Part shown: piece after piece, positions 18,220 through 26,792 of the stretch
How positions within the stretch are numbered: the stretch's first letter is position 1
Layout: each line of letters begins with the position of its first letter
Source: Anaerocolumna xylanovorans DSM 12503
GTDB taxonomy: Bacteria; Bacillota; Clostridia; Lachnospirales; Lachnospiraceae
NCBI RefSeq assembly: GCF_900143645.1
Contig: NZ_FRFD01000006.1
Coordinates: 248,001 to 312,000 of the forward strand
Direction of reading: 5' to 3'
Length of the DNA: 64,000 nucleotides
Position numbers and translations under genes: made by a program
Notes under the pieces: generated by a model
The model's database searches: none
What the model was told of the DNA's origin: nothing
Seen by the model: only the letters and a program-made list of their open reading frames with translations

Positions 18220-18690
18220 GTGCCACGTAAAGGACATATACAAAAAAGAGATGTATTGGCAGATCCTATTTACAAGAGTAAGACTGTAACAAAGCTTATC
18301 AATAACATCATGTTAGACGGTAAGAGAGGAACTGCACAGAAGATTGTGTACGGAGCCTTTGAAAGGATAGCAGAGAAGTCTGGAAAAGAAGCTACCGAAG
18401 TTTTCGAAGAAGCTATGAATAACATCATGCCGGTTCTTGAAGTAAAAGCAAGACGTATCGGCGGTGCTACCTATCAGGTACCAATCGAAGTAAGACCTGA
18501 CAGAAGACAGGCATTAGCACTTCGCTGGTTAACACTCTACTCCCGTAAAAGAGGAGAGAAGACCATGGAAGAGAAGTTAGCAAACGAGATTTTAGATGCT
18601 GCGGGCAATACCGGTTCTGCTGTTAAGAAAAAGGAAGATATGCATAAGATGGCAGACGCTAATAAGGCATTTGCACATTACCGCTGGTAA
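18220..18690 (+). CDS. rpsG: 30S ribosomal protein S7
   Basis: 156 residues, standard length, starting with GTG after AAGGAGGG. It has 'MPRKGHIQKRDVLADPIYKS', 'LEVKARRIGGATYQVPIEVRP' and the C-terminal 'MADANKAFAHYRW'. S7 nucleates assembly of the 30S head and contacts E-site tRNA. Confidence 0.97.
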   Translation: MPRKGHIQKRDVLADPIYKSKTVTKLINNIMLDGKRGTAQKIVYGAFERIAEKSGKEATEVFEEAMNNIMPVLEVKARRIGGATYQVPIEVRPDRRQALALRWLTLYSRKRGEKTMEEKLANEILDAAGNTGSAVKKKEDMHKMADANKAFAHYRW

Positions 18691-18843
18691 TCTTCTGAAC
18701 TGGGTTATGGTCTATACCAAAACCCACGCAGCTTTATAAATGCAGGCAAACTGACATGGCATAGGCTGATGCAGTTGACTGCGGATAAATTTATTCTGTG
18801 ATTGCTTAATCGCAGGTGACTATTAAGATAAGGAGGAATTTCC

Positions 18844-20964
18844 TTGGCTGGAAGAGAATACCCGTTAGAAAGAACCAGAAACATCGGTATCATGGCTCAT
18901 ATTGATGCCGGTAAGACTACGCTTACAGAGCGTATCTTATACTATACCGGTGTTAATTATAAAATTGGTGATACTCATGAAGGAACTGCTACTATGGACT
19001 GGATGGAGCAGGAACAGGAAAGAGGTATCACAATTACTTCAGCCGCCACTACATGTCACTGGACACAGGAATTAGAGCACCAGAAACTGCCCGGAGCACT
19101 TGGTCACCGTATCAATATCATTGATACACCGGGACACGTTGACTTCACAGTAGAAGTAGAACGTTCTTTGCGTGTTCTTGATAGTGCCGTTGGTGTATTT
19201 TGCGCTAAGGGCGGTGTTGAACCTCAGTCTGAAACTGTATGGCGTCAAGCTGACAAATACCACGTACCCAGAATGGCTTTCGTTAATAAGATGGACATTT
19301 CCGGTGCGGATTTTTACAATGTAATTAGCATGATCAAGACAAGACTTGGTAAAAATCCTGTTGCTATCCAATTACCTATTGGTAAAGAGGATGAGTTTAA
19401 GGGTCTTATCGACTTGTTTGAGATGAAGGCTTATTACTACAATGATGATAAGGGTGATGATATCAGCATCACTGAAATACCTGCTGATTTATTAGAGCAG
19501 GCAGAGGAATACAGAGCAGCTATGATTGAGTCTATCTGTGAGACAGATGATGATTTGCTTGAAAAATTCCTGGAAGGTGAAGAACCTACAACAGTTGAAT
19601 TAAAGGCAGCTCTTAGAAGAGCAACGATTGCAACGACCATTATTCCTGTAACCTGCGGTTCCGCATATAGAAACAAGGGTGTACAGAAGTTACTGGATGC
19701 CGTTATTGAATATCTGCCAGCTCCTACTGATATCGCTGATATCAAGGGTATGGACGAAGAAGGTAACGAAGTACACAGAAAGTCTTCTGATGAAGAGCCT
19801 TTCGCAGCTCTTGCCTTTAAGATTATGGCCGATCCTTTCGTAGGAAAACTTGCATTCTTCCGTGTATACTCCGGTACCTTAAATGCAGGCTCCTATGTTC
19901 TTAACTCAACAAAGAATAAGAAGGAACGTGTTGGACGTATCTTACAGATGCATGCCAATAAGAGAGAAGACCTGGAGAAAGTATATTCCGGTGATATTGC
20001 AGCAGCAGTTGGTTTAAAGGGCACCACAACAGGTGACACTATCTGCGATGAAAAATCTCCTGTAATTCTTGAATCCATGGAATTCCCTGAACCTGTTATC
20101 GAGGTTTCTATCGAACCTAAGACAAAAGCAGGTCAGGACAAGATGGGTGAATCTTTAGCGAAGTTAGCAGAAGAAGATCCTACGTTCAGGACTTACACCA
20201 ATGAAGAAACCGGACAGACAATTATTGCCGGTATGGGTGAGCTCCATCTTGAAATTATCGTAGACAGACTTCTGCGTGAATTTAAGGTTGAGGCAAATGT
20301 AGGTGCACCTCAGGTTGCTTACAAAGAAACCTTTACCAAAGCTGTGGAAGTTGACTCTAAATATGCTAAGCAGTCCGGTGGACGTGGACAGTACGGTCAC
20401 TGTAAAGTTCGCTTTGAGCCTATGGACGCCAATGCAGAAAAGACTTTTGAATTCGTATCAACCGTTGTAGGCGGTGCTATTCCGAAGGAATACATCCCCG
20501 CGGTAGGTGCCGGTATTGAAGAAGCTACTAAAGCCGGAATCCTTGGCGGATATCCTGTACTTGGTATTAAGGCTACTGTATACGATGGATCCTACCATGA
20601 AGTAGACTCCAACGAGATGGCATTCAAGATTGCCGGTTCCATGGCATTTAAAGATGCGATGCAGAAAGCAGGGGCTGTTTTATTAGAGCCCATCATGAGA
20701 GTAGAAGTAACAGTTCCAGAAGAATATATGGGTGATGTTATCGGTGATATCAGCTCACGCCGTGGACGTATCGAAGGCTCTGAAGATATCAATGGTACAA
20801 AGCTTATCAGAGGATTTGTTCCCCTCTCAGAAATGTTTGGTTATTCCACTTCCCTTCGTTCCAGAACACAGGGCCGTGGAGCTTACTCCATGTTCTTCTC
20901 AAACTATGAATCTGTTCCTAAGAGCGTACAGGAAAAGGTACTTGCTGCAAAGAGTAAGAACTAG
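18844..20964 (+). CDS. fusA: Elongation factor G
   Basis: 706 residues starting with TTG at 18844, seven bases after AAGGAGG. The GTPase motifs are AHIDAGKTT (P-loop), 'DTPGHVDF' and 'NKMD'. Switch I ends in 'RGITITSAAT', and the C-terminal domains IV-V contain 'GRGQYGHCKVRFEP' and 'GRIEGSEDINGT'. It drives ribosome translocation and, with RRF, ribosome recycling. It lies between rpsG and tuf in the str operon. Confidence 0.97.
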   Translation: MAGREYPLERTRNIGIMAHIDAGKTTLTERILYYTGVNYKIGDTHEGTATMDWMEQEQERGITITSAATTCHWTQELEHQKLPGALGHRINIIDTPGHVDFTVEVERSLRVLDSAVGVFCAKGGVEPQSETVWRQADKYHVPRMAFVNKMDISGADFYNVISMIKTRLGKNPVAIQLPIGKEDEFKGLIDLFEMKAYYYNDDKGDDISITEIPADLLEQAEEYRAAMIESICETDDDLLEKFLEGEEPTTVELKAALRRATIATTIIPVTCGSAYRNKGVQKLLDAVIEYLPAPTDIADIKGMDEEGNEVHRKSSDEEPFAALAFKIMADPFVGKLAFFRVYSGTLNAGSYVLNSTKNKKERVGRILQMHANKREDLEKVYSGDIAAAVGLKGTTTGDTICDEKSPVILESMEFPEPVIEVSIEPKTKAGQDKMGESLAKLAEEDPTFRTYTNEETGQTIIAGMGELHLEIIVDRLLREFKVEANVGAPQVAYKETFTKAVEVDSKYAKQSGGRGQYGHCKVRFEPMDANAEKTFEFVSTVVGGAIPKEYIPAVGAGIEEATKAGILGGYPVLGIKATVYDGSYHEVDSNEMAFKIAGSMAFKDAMQKAGAVLLEPIMRVEVTVPEEYMGDVIGDISSRRGRIEGSEDINGTKLIRGFVPLSEMFGYSTSLRSRTQGRGAYSMFFSNYESVPKSVQEKVLAAKSKN

Positions 20965-21140
20965 TCCACAAATATGCGTGGAATCGTTAATTATGCTTGA
21001 AAATATTTCTAAACTGAAATATAATATAAGCATATAAGCTAAAAATCAAATGCCCGCAGGTGGGCTTGGTCCATTACCTGACAGGCAATTAAAAAGTATA
21101 TGCACAAAGATGCATTTATTTAAAGGAGGACGTTAAAAAA

Positions 21141-22334
21141 ATGGCTAAAGCTAAGTTTGAAAGAAACAAACCCCATTGTAATATTGGTACCATCGGACAT
21201 GTTGACCATGGTAAAACTACTTTAACAGCTGCTATCACAAAGACTCTTCATGAGAGATTAGGTACAGGTCAGGCTGTTGCTTTCGACCAGATCGACAAAG
21301 CTCCCGAAGAAAGAGAAAGAGGTATTACAATCTCTACAGCTCACGTTGAGTATGAATCCAAGAAGAGACATTATGCTCACGTTGACTGCCCTGGACATGC
21401 CGATTATGTAAAGAATATGATTACCGGTGCTGCTCAGATGGATGGTGCTATCCTCGTAGTTGCTGCTACTGACGGTGTTATGGCTCAGACAAAAGAGCAC
21501 ATCCTGTTATCCCGTCAGGTAGGTGTTCCTTACATCGTAGTATTCATGAACAAGTGTGATATGGTTGATGATCCCGAATTACTTGAATTAGTAGAGATGG
21601 AAATCAGAGATCTGTTAACAGAGTATGAATTCCCCGGAGATGACACACCTATTATCCAGGGTTCTGCTTTAAAGGCTCTTGAAGATCCTAACGGACCTTG
21701 GGGAGACAAGATTATCGAATTATTCGATGCAGTTGACACTTGGATTCCTGATCCTCAGAGAGAGACAGATAAGCCTTTCTTAATGCCTGTAGAAGATGTA
21801 TTTTCTATTACAGGACGTGGTACTGTTGCTACAGGCCGTGTTGAGCGTGGTGCTCTTCATGTATCTGAAGAAGTTGAAATCGTTGGTATCAAGGAAGAGA
21901 CACGTAAAGTTGTTGTTACTGGTATCGAAATGTTCAGAAAACTTCTTGATGAAGCACAGGCTGGTGATAACATTGGTGCACTTCTTCGTGGTGTTCAGAG
22001 AAACGAAATCGAAAGAGGACAGGTTCTTTGCAAACCCGGTTCCATCAAGTGCCACAAGAAATTCACAGCTCAGGTTTACGTTTTAACCAAAGATGAAGGT
22101 GGACGTCATACTCCTTTCTTCAACAACTACAGACCTCAGTTCTATTTCAGAACAACTGACGTTACTGGCGTTTGTAACCTTCCTGAAGGTGTTGAAATGT
22201 GCATGCCTGGTGATAATATCGAAATGAACATCGAATTAATCCATCCTATCGCTATGGAGCAAGGTTTAGGCTTCGCTATCCGTGAAGGTGGACGTACAGT
22301 TGGTTCCGGTAAAGTTGCTACAATCATTGCTTAA
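21141..22334 (+). CDS. tuf: Elongation factor Tu
   Basis: 397 residues with 'GHVDHGKTTLTAAIT', 'DCPGHADYVKNMITG', 'NKCD' and the domain II-III segments 'GRGTVATGRVERG' and 'NNYRPQFYFRTTDVTG'. It delivers aminoacyl-tRNA to the ribosome. A 176-base gap from fusA holds a short GCCC-GCAG-GTGGGC-type hairpin and may include a separate promoter. AAAGGAGG precedes the ATG. A strong terminator follows. Confidence 0.98.
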   Translation: MAKAKFERNKPHCNIGTIGHVDHGKTTLTAAITKTLHERLGTGQAVAFDQIDKAPEERERGITISTAHVEYESKKRHYAHVDCPGHADYVKNMITGAAQMDGAILVVAATDGVMAQTKEHILLSRQVGVPYIVVFMNKCDMVDDPELLELVEMEIRDLLTEYEFPGDDTPIIQGSALKALEDPNGPWGDKIIELFDAVDTWIPDPQRETDKPFLMPVEDVFSITGRGTVATGRVERGALHVSEEVEIVGIKEETRKVVVTGIEMFRKLLDEAQAGDNIGALLRGVQRNEIERGQVLCKPGSIKCHKKFTAQVYVLTKDEGGRHTPFFNNYRPQFYFRTTDVTGVCNLPEGVEMCMPGDNIEMNIELIHPIAMEQGLGFAIREGGRTVGSGKVATIIA

Positions 22335-22342
22335 TTAAATAT

Positions 22343-22385
22343 GAGCCTAGATCCTGTTAATGAAGGGGTCTAGGCTCTTTTTTTT
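22343..22385 (+). terminator. Intrinsic terminator after tuf
   Basis: GAGCCTAGATCC (22343-22354) pairs with GGGTCTAGGCTC (22366-22377), followed by a run of nine T. Confidence 0.95.
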
Positions 22386-22546
22386 GCAAATTAATAAGGC
22401 GGCCTTCAGGAAATGCACAGTAATCTCCTTATTTACTTTATCTCCTGTATTATGTTATAATTTCTGCATATTTTTATTTTTAACAGGAAAATTATAAGCA
22501 GGCAATATGCCTGGAGGATTAAGACGGTAAGTTGGAGGTGATAAGG

Positions 22547-23710
22547 ATGGCAATTGCAGTCAGTAAGCTTTATCGGAATTGTGCTTCGCTTTATCAGATG
22601 CAGCTTCTTGCAGGACATAAGGGATTGGGGAATCTTGTTGAGTGGGTGCATATAGTGGAAGATCAGGAGGTATCCTCCTTCCTTCATGGGCATGAGCTGA
22701 TTTTTATAGCTGGCTATATGTACCGTGACGATGGATGGCTCCTGAATTTTACAAAGGAGCTTTATAAGAGTGGGACAAGTGCTTTTGTCATTAATCTGGG
22801 TCCCTATATAAAAAGTGTACCAAAGGAGGTAGTCGACTTTTGCAACGAAGTAGACATGCCTCTTTTTACTATTCCATGGAAGATAAGGCTGGTGGATGTG
22901 ACCCGTGATTTTTGCACTCGCATTATGCACAATGAGAGCGTAGAAGCAAGCGTTGCATCAACAATTAAGGATATCATATTCAAGGTTGGAGACATTGAGA
23001 CACAGATACAGCATATGGAGCGTAACGGTTATAAGCGCGACTGTCACCTCTGCTTTGTTAATATGTCCATTCATAGCGTGGATGAACAATATAACAGTGA
23101 AAACATGGAGAAGTTAAGGCTTTTTGTGGAGCAGATTGCAAGGACCAGCCAGCGGATGTTTATTTCCTTTACCTATCAGGCAAATCTGGTGGTGGTCCTG
23201 TCAGAAAGTGATATGTATAATGTCCGTAAATTCGTGGAGGAACTCATGAATCTGATTCGCAAAAAGAAGGACAGCTTTTCCATAAATATGGGAGTAAGCT
23301 CTATTATGCAGGGTCTTATGAATCAGGATATCAATTTTGAAAAAGCCATAGCTGCTAATGAGATGGCAGAAAAAAGAAAGGTTCGGGTCACCTACTATGA
23401 TGAGCTTGATATCTATAAGGTGCTCCTGGCAGTAAAGGATAAAAAGGTTCTGAAAGAATTCTATCATGAGGTCTTTGGCAGGCTTGAGCAGTATGATGCA
23501 GAAAATGGAACAGACCTGATGGGATTTTTACGCTCCTACTTGGATAACAACGGAAGTCCTCAGCTGGTATCGGAGCAGCAGTTTATTCACCGCAATACAG
23601 TGAATAACCAGTTAAAGAAAATTGAGAAAATTACCGGCTATAATCTGCTCAATCTGGAAGAAAAGGTACGCTGCAGCATCGGATATATGATACAGGATTT
23701 AATAACTTAA
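22547..23710 (+). CDS. PucR-family transcriptional regulator
   Basis: 387 residues from ATG 22547, six bases after GGAGGTG (22534-22540). A TTG at 22532 overlaps that ribosome site and is rejected. Residues about 5-125 form the PucR-type N-terminal ligand domain ('LLAGHKGLGNLVEWVHIVED'). The C-terminus (about 330-385) is the HTH_30 DNA-binding part ('FIHRNTVNNQLKKIEKITG'), with a GGDEF-like central region between them. PucR regulators control purine, allantoin and other nitrogen-compound catabolism. Its position just before the pyrimidine-degradation genes suggests it senses a pathway intermediate and controls them. Confidence 0.85.
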   Translation: MAIAVSKLYRNCASLYQMQLLAGHKGLGNLVEWVHIVEDQEVSSFLHGHELIFIAGYMYRDDGWLLNFTKELYKSGTSAFVINLGPYIKSVPKEVVDFCNEVDMPLFTIPWKIRLVDVTRDFCTRIMHNESVEASVASTIKDIIFKVGDIETQIQHMERNGYKRDCHLCFVNMSIHSVDEQYNSENMEKLRLFVEQIARTSQRMFISFTYQANLVVVLSESDMYNVRKFVEELMNLIRKKKDSFSINMGVSSIMQGLMNQDINFEKAIAANEMAEKRKVRVTYYDELDIYKVLLAVKDKKVLKEFYHEVFGRLEQYDAENGTDLMGFLRSYLDNNGSPQLVSEQQFIHRNTVNNQLKKIEKITGYNLLNLEEKVRCSIGYMIQDLIT

Positions 23711-23787
23711 CCGGAAGAAAGGTATAGAAGAAAGGAACTTTTACCGCACCATGTGCAACCGCACAACAAAGAGTGGTCACTCACTTA

Positions 23788-23816
23788 TTGAATATGAAAG
23801 AGCGTACACTTATAAT
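23788..23816 (+). promoter_or_regulatory. Promoter of the aminotransferase leader
   Basis: TTGAAT (23788-23793), a 17-base spacer and TATAAT (23811-23816). A transcript from here would carry about 190 bases of leader through a terminator and the hairpin element before reaching the aminotransferase start. Confidence 0.7.
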
Positions 23817-23842
23817 GATACTACATGAAAGGGTACAGCAAC

Positions 23843-23872
23843 GGAGCGGTTCTTAGGAACAGCTCCCTTTTT
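23843..23872 (+). terminator. Intrinsic terminator/attenuator in the aminotransferase leader
   Basis: GGAGC (23843-23847) pairs with GCTCC (23862-23866) and GTTC with GAAC inside it, followed by CTTTTT. It lies downstream of the promoter at 23788, so it could act as an attenuator. Its U-tract is the first part of the repeated hairpin element. Confidence 0.7.
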
Positions 23873-23999
23873 ATCTTATAGGAAAATTATGTCCTATAAG
23901 ATAAAAGCCCTGCGGGCAGGATGCACATGATGCGCCAAGGAAGTTGTCACTGCGTGACGGTGCATCAGCACCAGAGTCTGGCAAGCCAGACTCTTTCTT
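23868..23999 (+). repeat. Multi-hairpin dispersed element, copy 1
   Basis: About 131 bases, roughly 88-90% identical to 60675-60807. In order it holds: a 15-bp stem (23869-23883 with 23892-23906); GCCC-TGC-GGGC (23907-23917); GTCAC-TGC-GTGAC (23946-23958); GGTGC-ATCA-GCACC (23959-23972); and AGAGTCTGGC-AA-GCCAGACTCT (23973-23994) followed by TTTCTT. TGATGCGCC (23928-23936) can alternatively pair with GGTGCATCA (23959-23967), opening the fourth hairpin. The element ends three bases before the AAGGAGG of the aminotransferase gene. It is therefore in that gene's 5' leader and could act as a switch, or it may be a small mobile element. Confidence 0.85.
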
Positions 24000-24016
24000 G
24001 TAAGGAGGATGATGAT

Positions 24017-25342
24017 ATGACAGGTGAAGAAGTTAAGAGCATGCAAAAAGAGTATAGCCTACAATCCTGGAGTAAGCAAAAGGGGCTTAATCCAATTCCC
24101 GTAGAGAAAGGGGAGGGAATTTATTTTTGGGATTATGAGGGAAACCGCTATACGGATATGTCTGCCCAGTTGGTTAATATGAATGTTGGCTTTGGGAATA
24201 AGGCAATTAATGATGCTATCAAGGAGCAGGTGGATAAGTTCTGCTATGCGGCACCTTCCTATGCAGTTGAAGCCAGGGCAAAGCTTGCAAAAAAGATTAT
24301 TGAGTTGATGCCGGATAACATGGGGAAGGTTTTCTTTACCAATGCCGGTGCGGAAGCCAATGAAAATGCCGTTAAGATGGCACGTATGTATACCGGTAGA
24401 TTTAAAATCTTCAGCAGGTACCGCAGCTATCATGGTTCCTCCTTCGGAGCGGGGAATCTGACCGGTGAGCCAAGAAGGTATCCCTTAGAACCGGGGATTC
24501 CGGGGTTCGTTAAGTTTTTTGATCCGTATATCTATAGAGAGGCAGTCCCCTTTGAATCAGAGGAAGCAGCTACAAAATACTATATTGCAAAGTTAAGAGA
24601 GCAAATCCTTTATGAAGGACCAAACAGTGTGGCTGCTATTGTAATTGAGACTATAACCGGCTCCAACGGTGTATTGATTCCGCCCAAGGGTTATTTGCCG
24701 GGGATGAGAGCACTTTGCGATGAATTCGGTATCCTTTTAATATGTGATGAGGTAATGGCAGGCTGGGGAAGGACCGGCAAGATGTTTGCTTTTGAGAATT
24801 TTGATATAAAGCCGGATATCGTAACCTTTGCTAAAGGGGTGACCTGCGGCTATGTACCTCTTGGCGGAGTGGTGGTCAGCAAAAAGATTGCAGAATATTT
24901 TGACGATAATCTGCTGTCCTGCGGTTTAACCTACAGCGGGCATCCGCTGGCCTGCGCAGCGGGAGTTGCCTGTGTGAATTACTACGAGGAAGTAAATATC
25001 CTTGAGCATGTCAATGAGGTCGGGGAGGTTCTTGGCGAAAAATTAGAAGAATTAAAAGCAGCCCATTCCTGTGTCGGAGATGTACGCTATATAGGACTGT
25101 TCTCTGCCGTTGAGCTGGTAAAAGATAAGACTACAAAGGAAGCCCTTGTGCCTTATGGAAAAGATCCGGAGGGCACTATGGGGAAGATTCTTGGAAAATT
25201 AAAAGAAAGAAAATTCATGACCTATACCCATGAGAACATGATTCTGATTGCTCCTCCCTTAATCATAACAAAGGAGCAGATTCTGGAAGAACTGGAAAAG
25301 CTTGATGAAGTACTTTCAATTGTAGATAAGGAGTTTATCTAA
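24017..25342 (+). CDS. Class III PLP aminotransferase, probably beta-alanine (omega-amino acid) transaminase
   Basis: 441 residues from ATG 24017, eight bases after GGAGG. A longer reading from 23921 would translate the repeat element and is rejected. The fold-type I class III features are 'FTNAGAEANENAVKMAR', 'YRSYHGSSFGAGNLTGEPRR', the PLP-contacting 'ICDEVMAGWGRTG' and the lysine in 'TFAKGVTCGY'. Members act on omega-amino groups (GABA, beta-alanine, taurine). Because the neighbours make beta-alanine from uracil, conversion of beta-alanine to malonate semialdehyde is the most likely role. This is an inference from context. Confidence 0.85.
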   Translation: MTGEEVKSMQKEYSLQSWSKQKGLNPIPVEKGEGIYFWDYEGNRYTDMSAQLVNMNVGFGNKAINDAIKEQVDKFCYAAPSYAVEARAKLAKKIIELMPDNMGKVFFTNAGAEANENAVKMARMYTGRFKIFSRYRSYHGSSFGAGNLTGEPRRYPLEPGIPGFVKFFDPYIYREAVPFESEEAATKYYIAKLREQILYEGPNSVAAIVIETITGSNGVLIPPKGYLPGMRALCDEFGILLICDEVMAGWGRTGKMFAFENFDIKPDIVTFAKGVTCGYVPLGGVVVSKKIAEYFDDNLLSCGLTYSGHPLACAAGVACVNYYEEVNILEHVNEVGEVLGEKLEELKAAHSCVGDVRYIGLFSAVELVKDKTTKEALVPYGKDPEGTMGKILGKLKERKFMTYTHENMILIAPPLIITKEQILEELEKLDEVLSIVDKEFI

Positions 25343-25460
25343 TTAAAGAAGTGATTGTGCAGTTGAACAGATAATATTGGTCATATAGTAATTGATTTTC
25401 CGCTTGTCCATGATATATAATTCGTCTATATTAATTCTGAAGTATAAATAATTGATTTTA

Positions 25461-25507
25461 AACAGCGACGGAGCTATTTTAGGAAGATTCCGCCGTTGTT
25501 TTTTTTA
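25461..25507 (+). terminator. Intrinsic terminator/attenuator before the alcohol dehydrogenase
   Basis: AACAGCGACGGA (25461-25472) pairs with TCCGCCGTTGTT (25489-25500) with one mismatch, followed by eight T. It ends five bases before the AGGAGG of the next gene, so it may be a simple terminator with a nearby promoter or a regulated attenuator. Confidence 0.8.
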
Positions 25508-25523
25508 TTATCAGGAGGTTATT

Positions 25524-26675
25524 ATGGCATATCAATTTACATTACCACGCAATGTTTTTATAGGAAAAAATGCTCTGGAAGCCAGTGAAACAGCCATAAA
25601 AGCTCTTGGAAAGAAAGCATTTGTGGTTACGGGCAGGATTGTTACCAGGGCAGGCATAGTTGGCACACTTACCGGTTATCTGGAAAGCTGGGGAATTGAA
25701 TATGTTGTATTCAATGATATCACCGGAGAACCTACGGATGTGATGATTGAGGCTGGTGTGAAAGCTTATAAGCAGACCGGCTGTGATTTCCTGATCGCTA
25801 TCGGAGGCGGAAGTCCCCTTGACAGTGCAAAGGCTATTGCAGCCATGACAGTGCTTCCCGGTAAGATATCCGATTATATGGGAAGAGATATCATGGGTAA
25901 ATTTCCGCCCATGGTATTAATCCCTACTACAGCAGGTACCGGTTCCGAGGCGACAAAGTTTACGGTAATAACGGATTCTGTAAAGGGTATTAAGATGCTT
26001 TTAAAGGGGAATTCCTTATTGCCCGACCTTGCAGTAATTGACCCGACCTTTACCCTGACTTCACCGCCCGACATCACTGCGGCAACGGGGATGGATGCAT
26101 TGACCCATGCGGTGGAAGCCTATACTTCCAGAAAAAGTACTCCGTTGACAGAAAATTATGCTCTGTCGGCAGTGAAGAGGATTTTCAAATACCTTCCCAT
26201 AGCCTACAGTAACGGAAGTGATGAAAAAGCAAGGGAAGAGATGCAGCTTGCAGCATTTGAAGCAGGGGTTGGTATCAATAATGCTTCCGTAACCCTGGTC
26301 CACGGTATGAGCAGACCCATAGGAGCCTTGTTTCATGTTCCACATGGTATTTCCAATGCAATGTTAATAAAAGAATGTCTTACCTTTGCACTGGATGGCA
26401 GCTATGAACGGTTTGCCAGACTGGCAAGGGCAATCGGAACGGCAGAGGATACCACGGGTGATATTAAAGCCGCCGGGGCTTTTATCGAAGAACTGGTTAA
26501 GCTTTGTAAGCACTGCAATATCCCAACCTTGGAAGAGTATGGAATAAACAAGAGTGCATTTGAAGCAGTGGCTGATAAGATGGCAGAGGATGCTATGGCA
26601 AGCGGGAGCCCGTCAAATACAATCAAAGAAGTGACAAAAGAAGATTTACTGAAAATATATGAAAGACTTTGGTAA
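25524..26675 (+). CDS. Iron-containing alcohol dehydrogenase, probably malonate-semialdehyde reductase
   Basis: 383 residues from ATG 25524 after AGGAGG. It has the NAD-binding 'AIGGGSPLDSAKAIA', 'PTTAGTGSEATKF' and the metal-ligand region with 'GMDALTHAVEAY' and 'HGMSRPIGALFHVPHGISNA' (Asp and three His ligands). The iron-ADH family reduces aldehydes to alcohols with NAD(P)H. Next to a beta-alanine transaminase it would reduce malonate semialdehyde to 3-hydroxypropionate, a redox sink for a fermenter. The substrate is inferred. Confidence 0.88.
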   Translation: MAYQFTLPRNVFIGKNALEASETAIKALGKKAFVVTGRIVTRAGIVGTLTGYLESWGIEYVVFNDITGEPTDVMIEAGVKAYKQTGCDFLIAIGGGSPLDSAKAIAAMTVLPGKISDYMGRDIMGKFPPMVLIPTTAGTGSEATKFTVITDSVKGIKMLLKGNSLLPDLAVIDPTFTLTSPPDITAATGMDALTHAVEAYTSRKSTPLTENYALSAVKRIFKYLPIAYSNGSDEKAREEMQLAAFEAGVGINNASVTLVHGMSRPIGALFHVPHGISNAMLIKECLTFALDGSYERFARLARAIGTAEDTTGDIKAAGAFIEELVKLCKHCNIPTLEEYGINKSAFEAVADKMAEDAMASGSPSNTIKEVTKEDLLKIYERLW

Positions 26676-26698
26676 GTGAATAGGAATTATAATTTACG

Positions 26699-26731
26699 AT
26701 GGCGTAGAGTAGAAAACTTTACGCCATTTTT
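26699..26731 (+). terminator. Intrinsic terminator after the alcohol dehydrogenase
   Basis: ATGGCGTA (26699-26706) pairs with TACGCCAT near 26719-26727, followed by TTTTTG. Confidence 0.85.
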
Positions 26732-26792
26732 GTTATTACCAAAACTTATTGCAGAAGAAGTATAAAGCCAAGGAAATGTAAGGAGGTATTTT

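Noticed and set aside
23921..24016. N-terminal extension of the aminotransferase (start at 23921)
   Set aside because: It would translate the hairpin element and skip the strong AAGGAGG that precedes ATG 24017.
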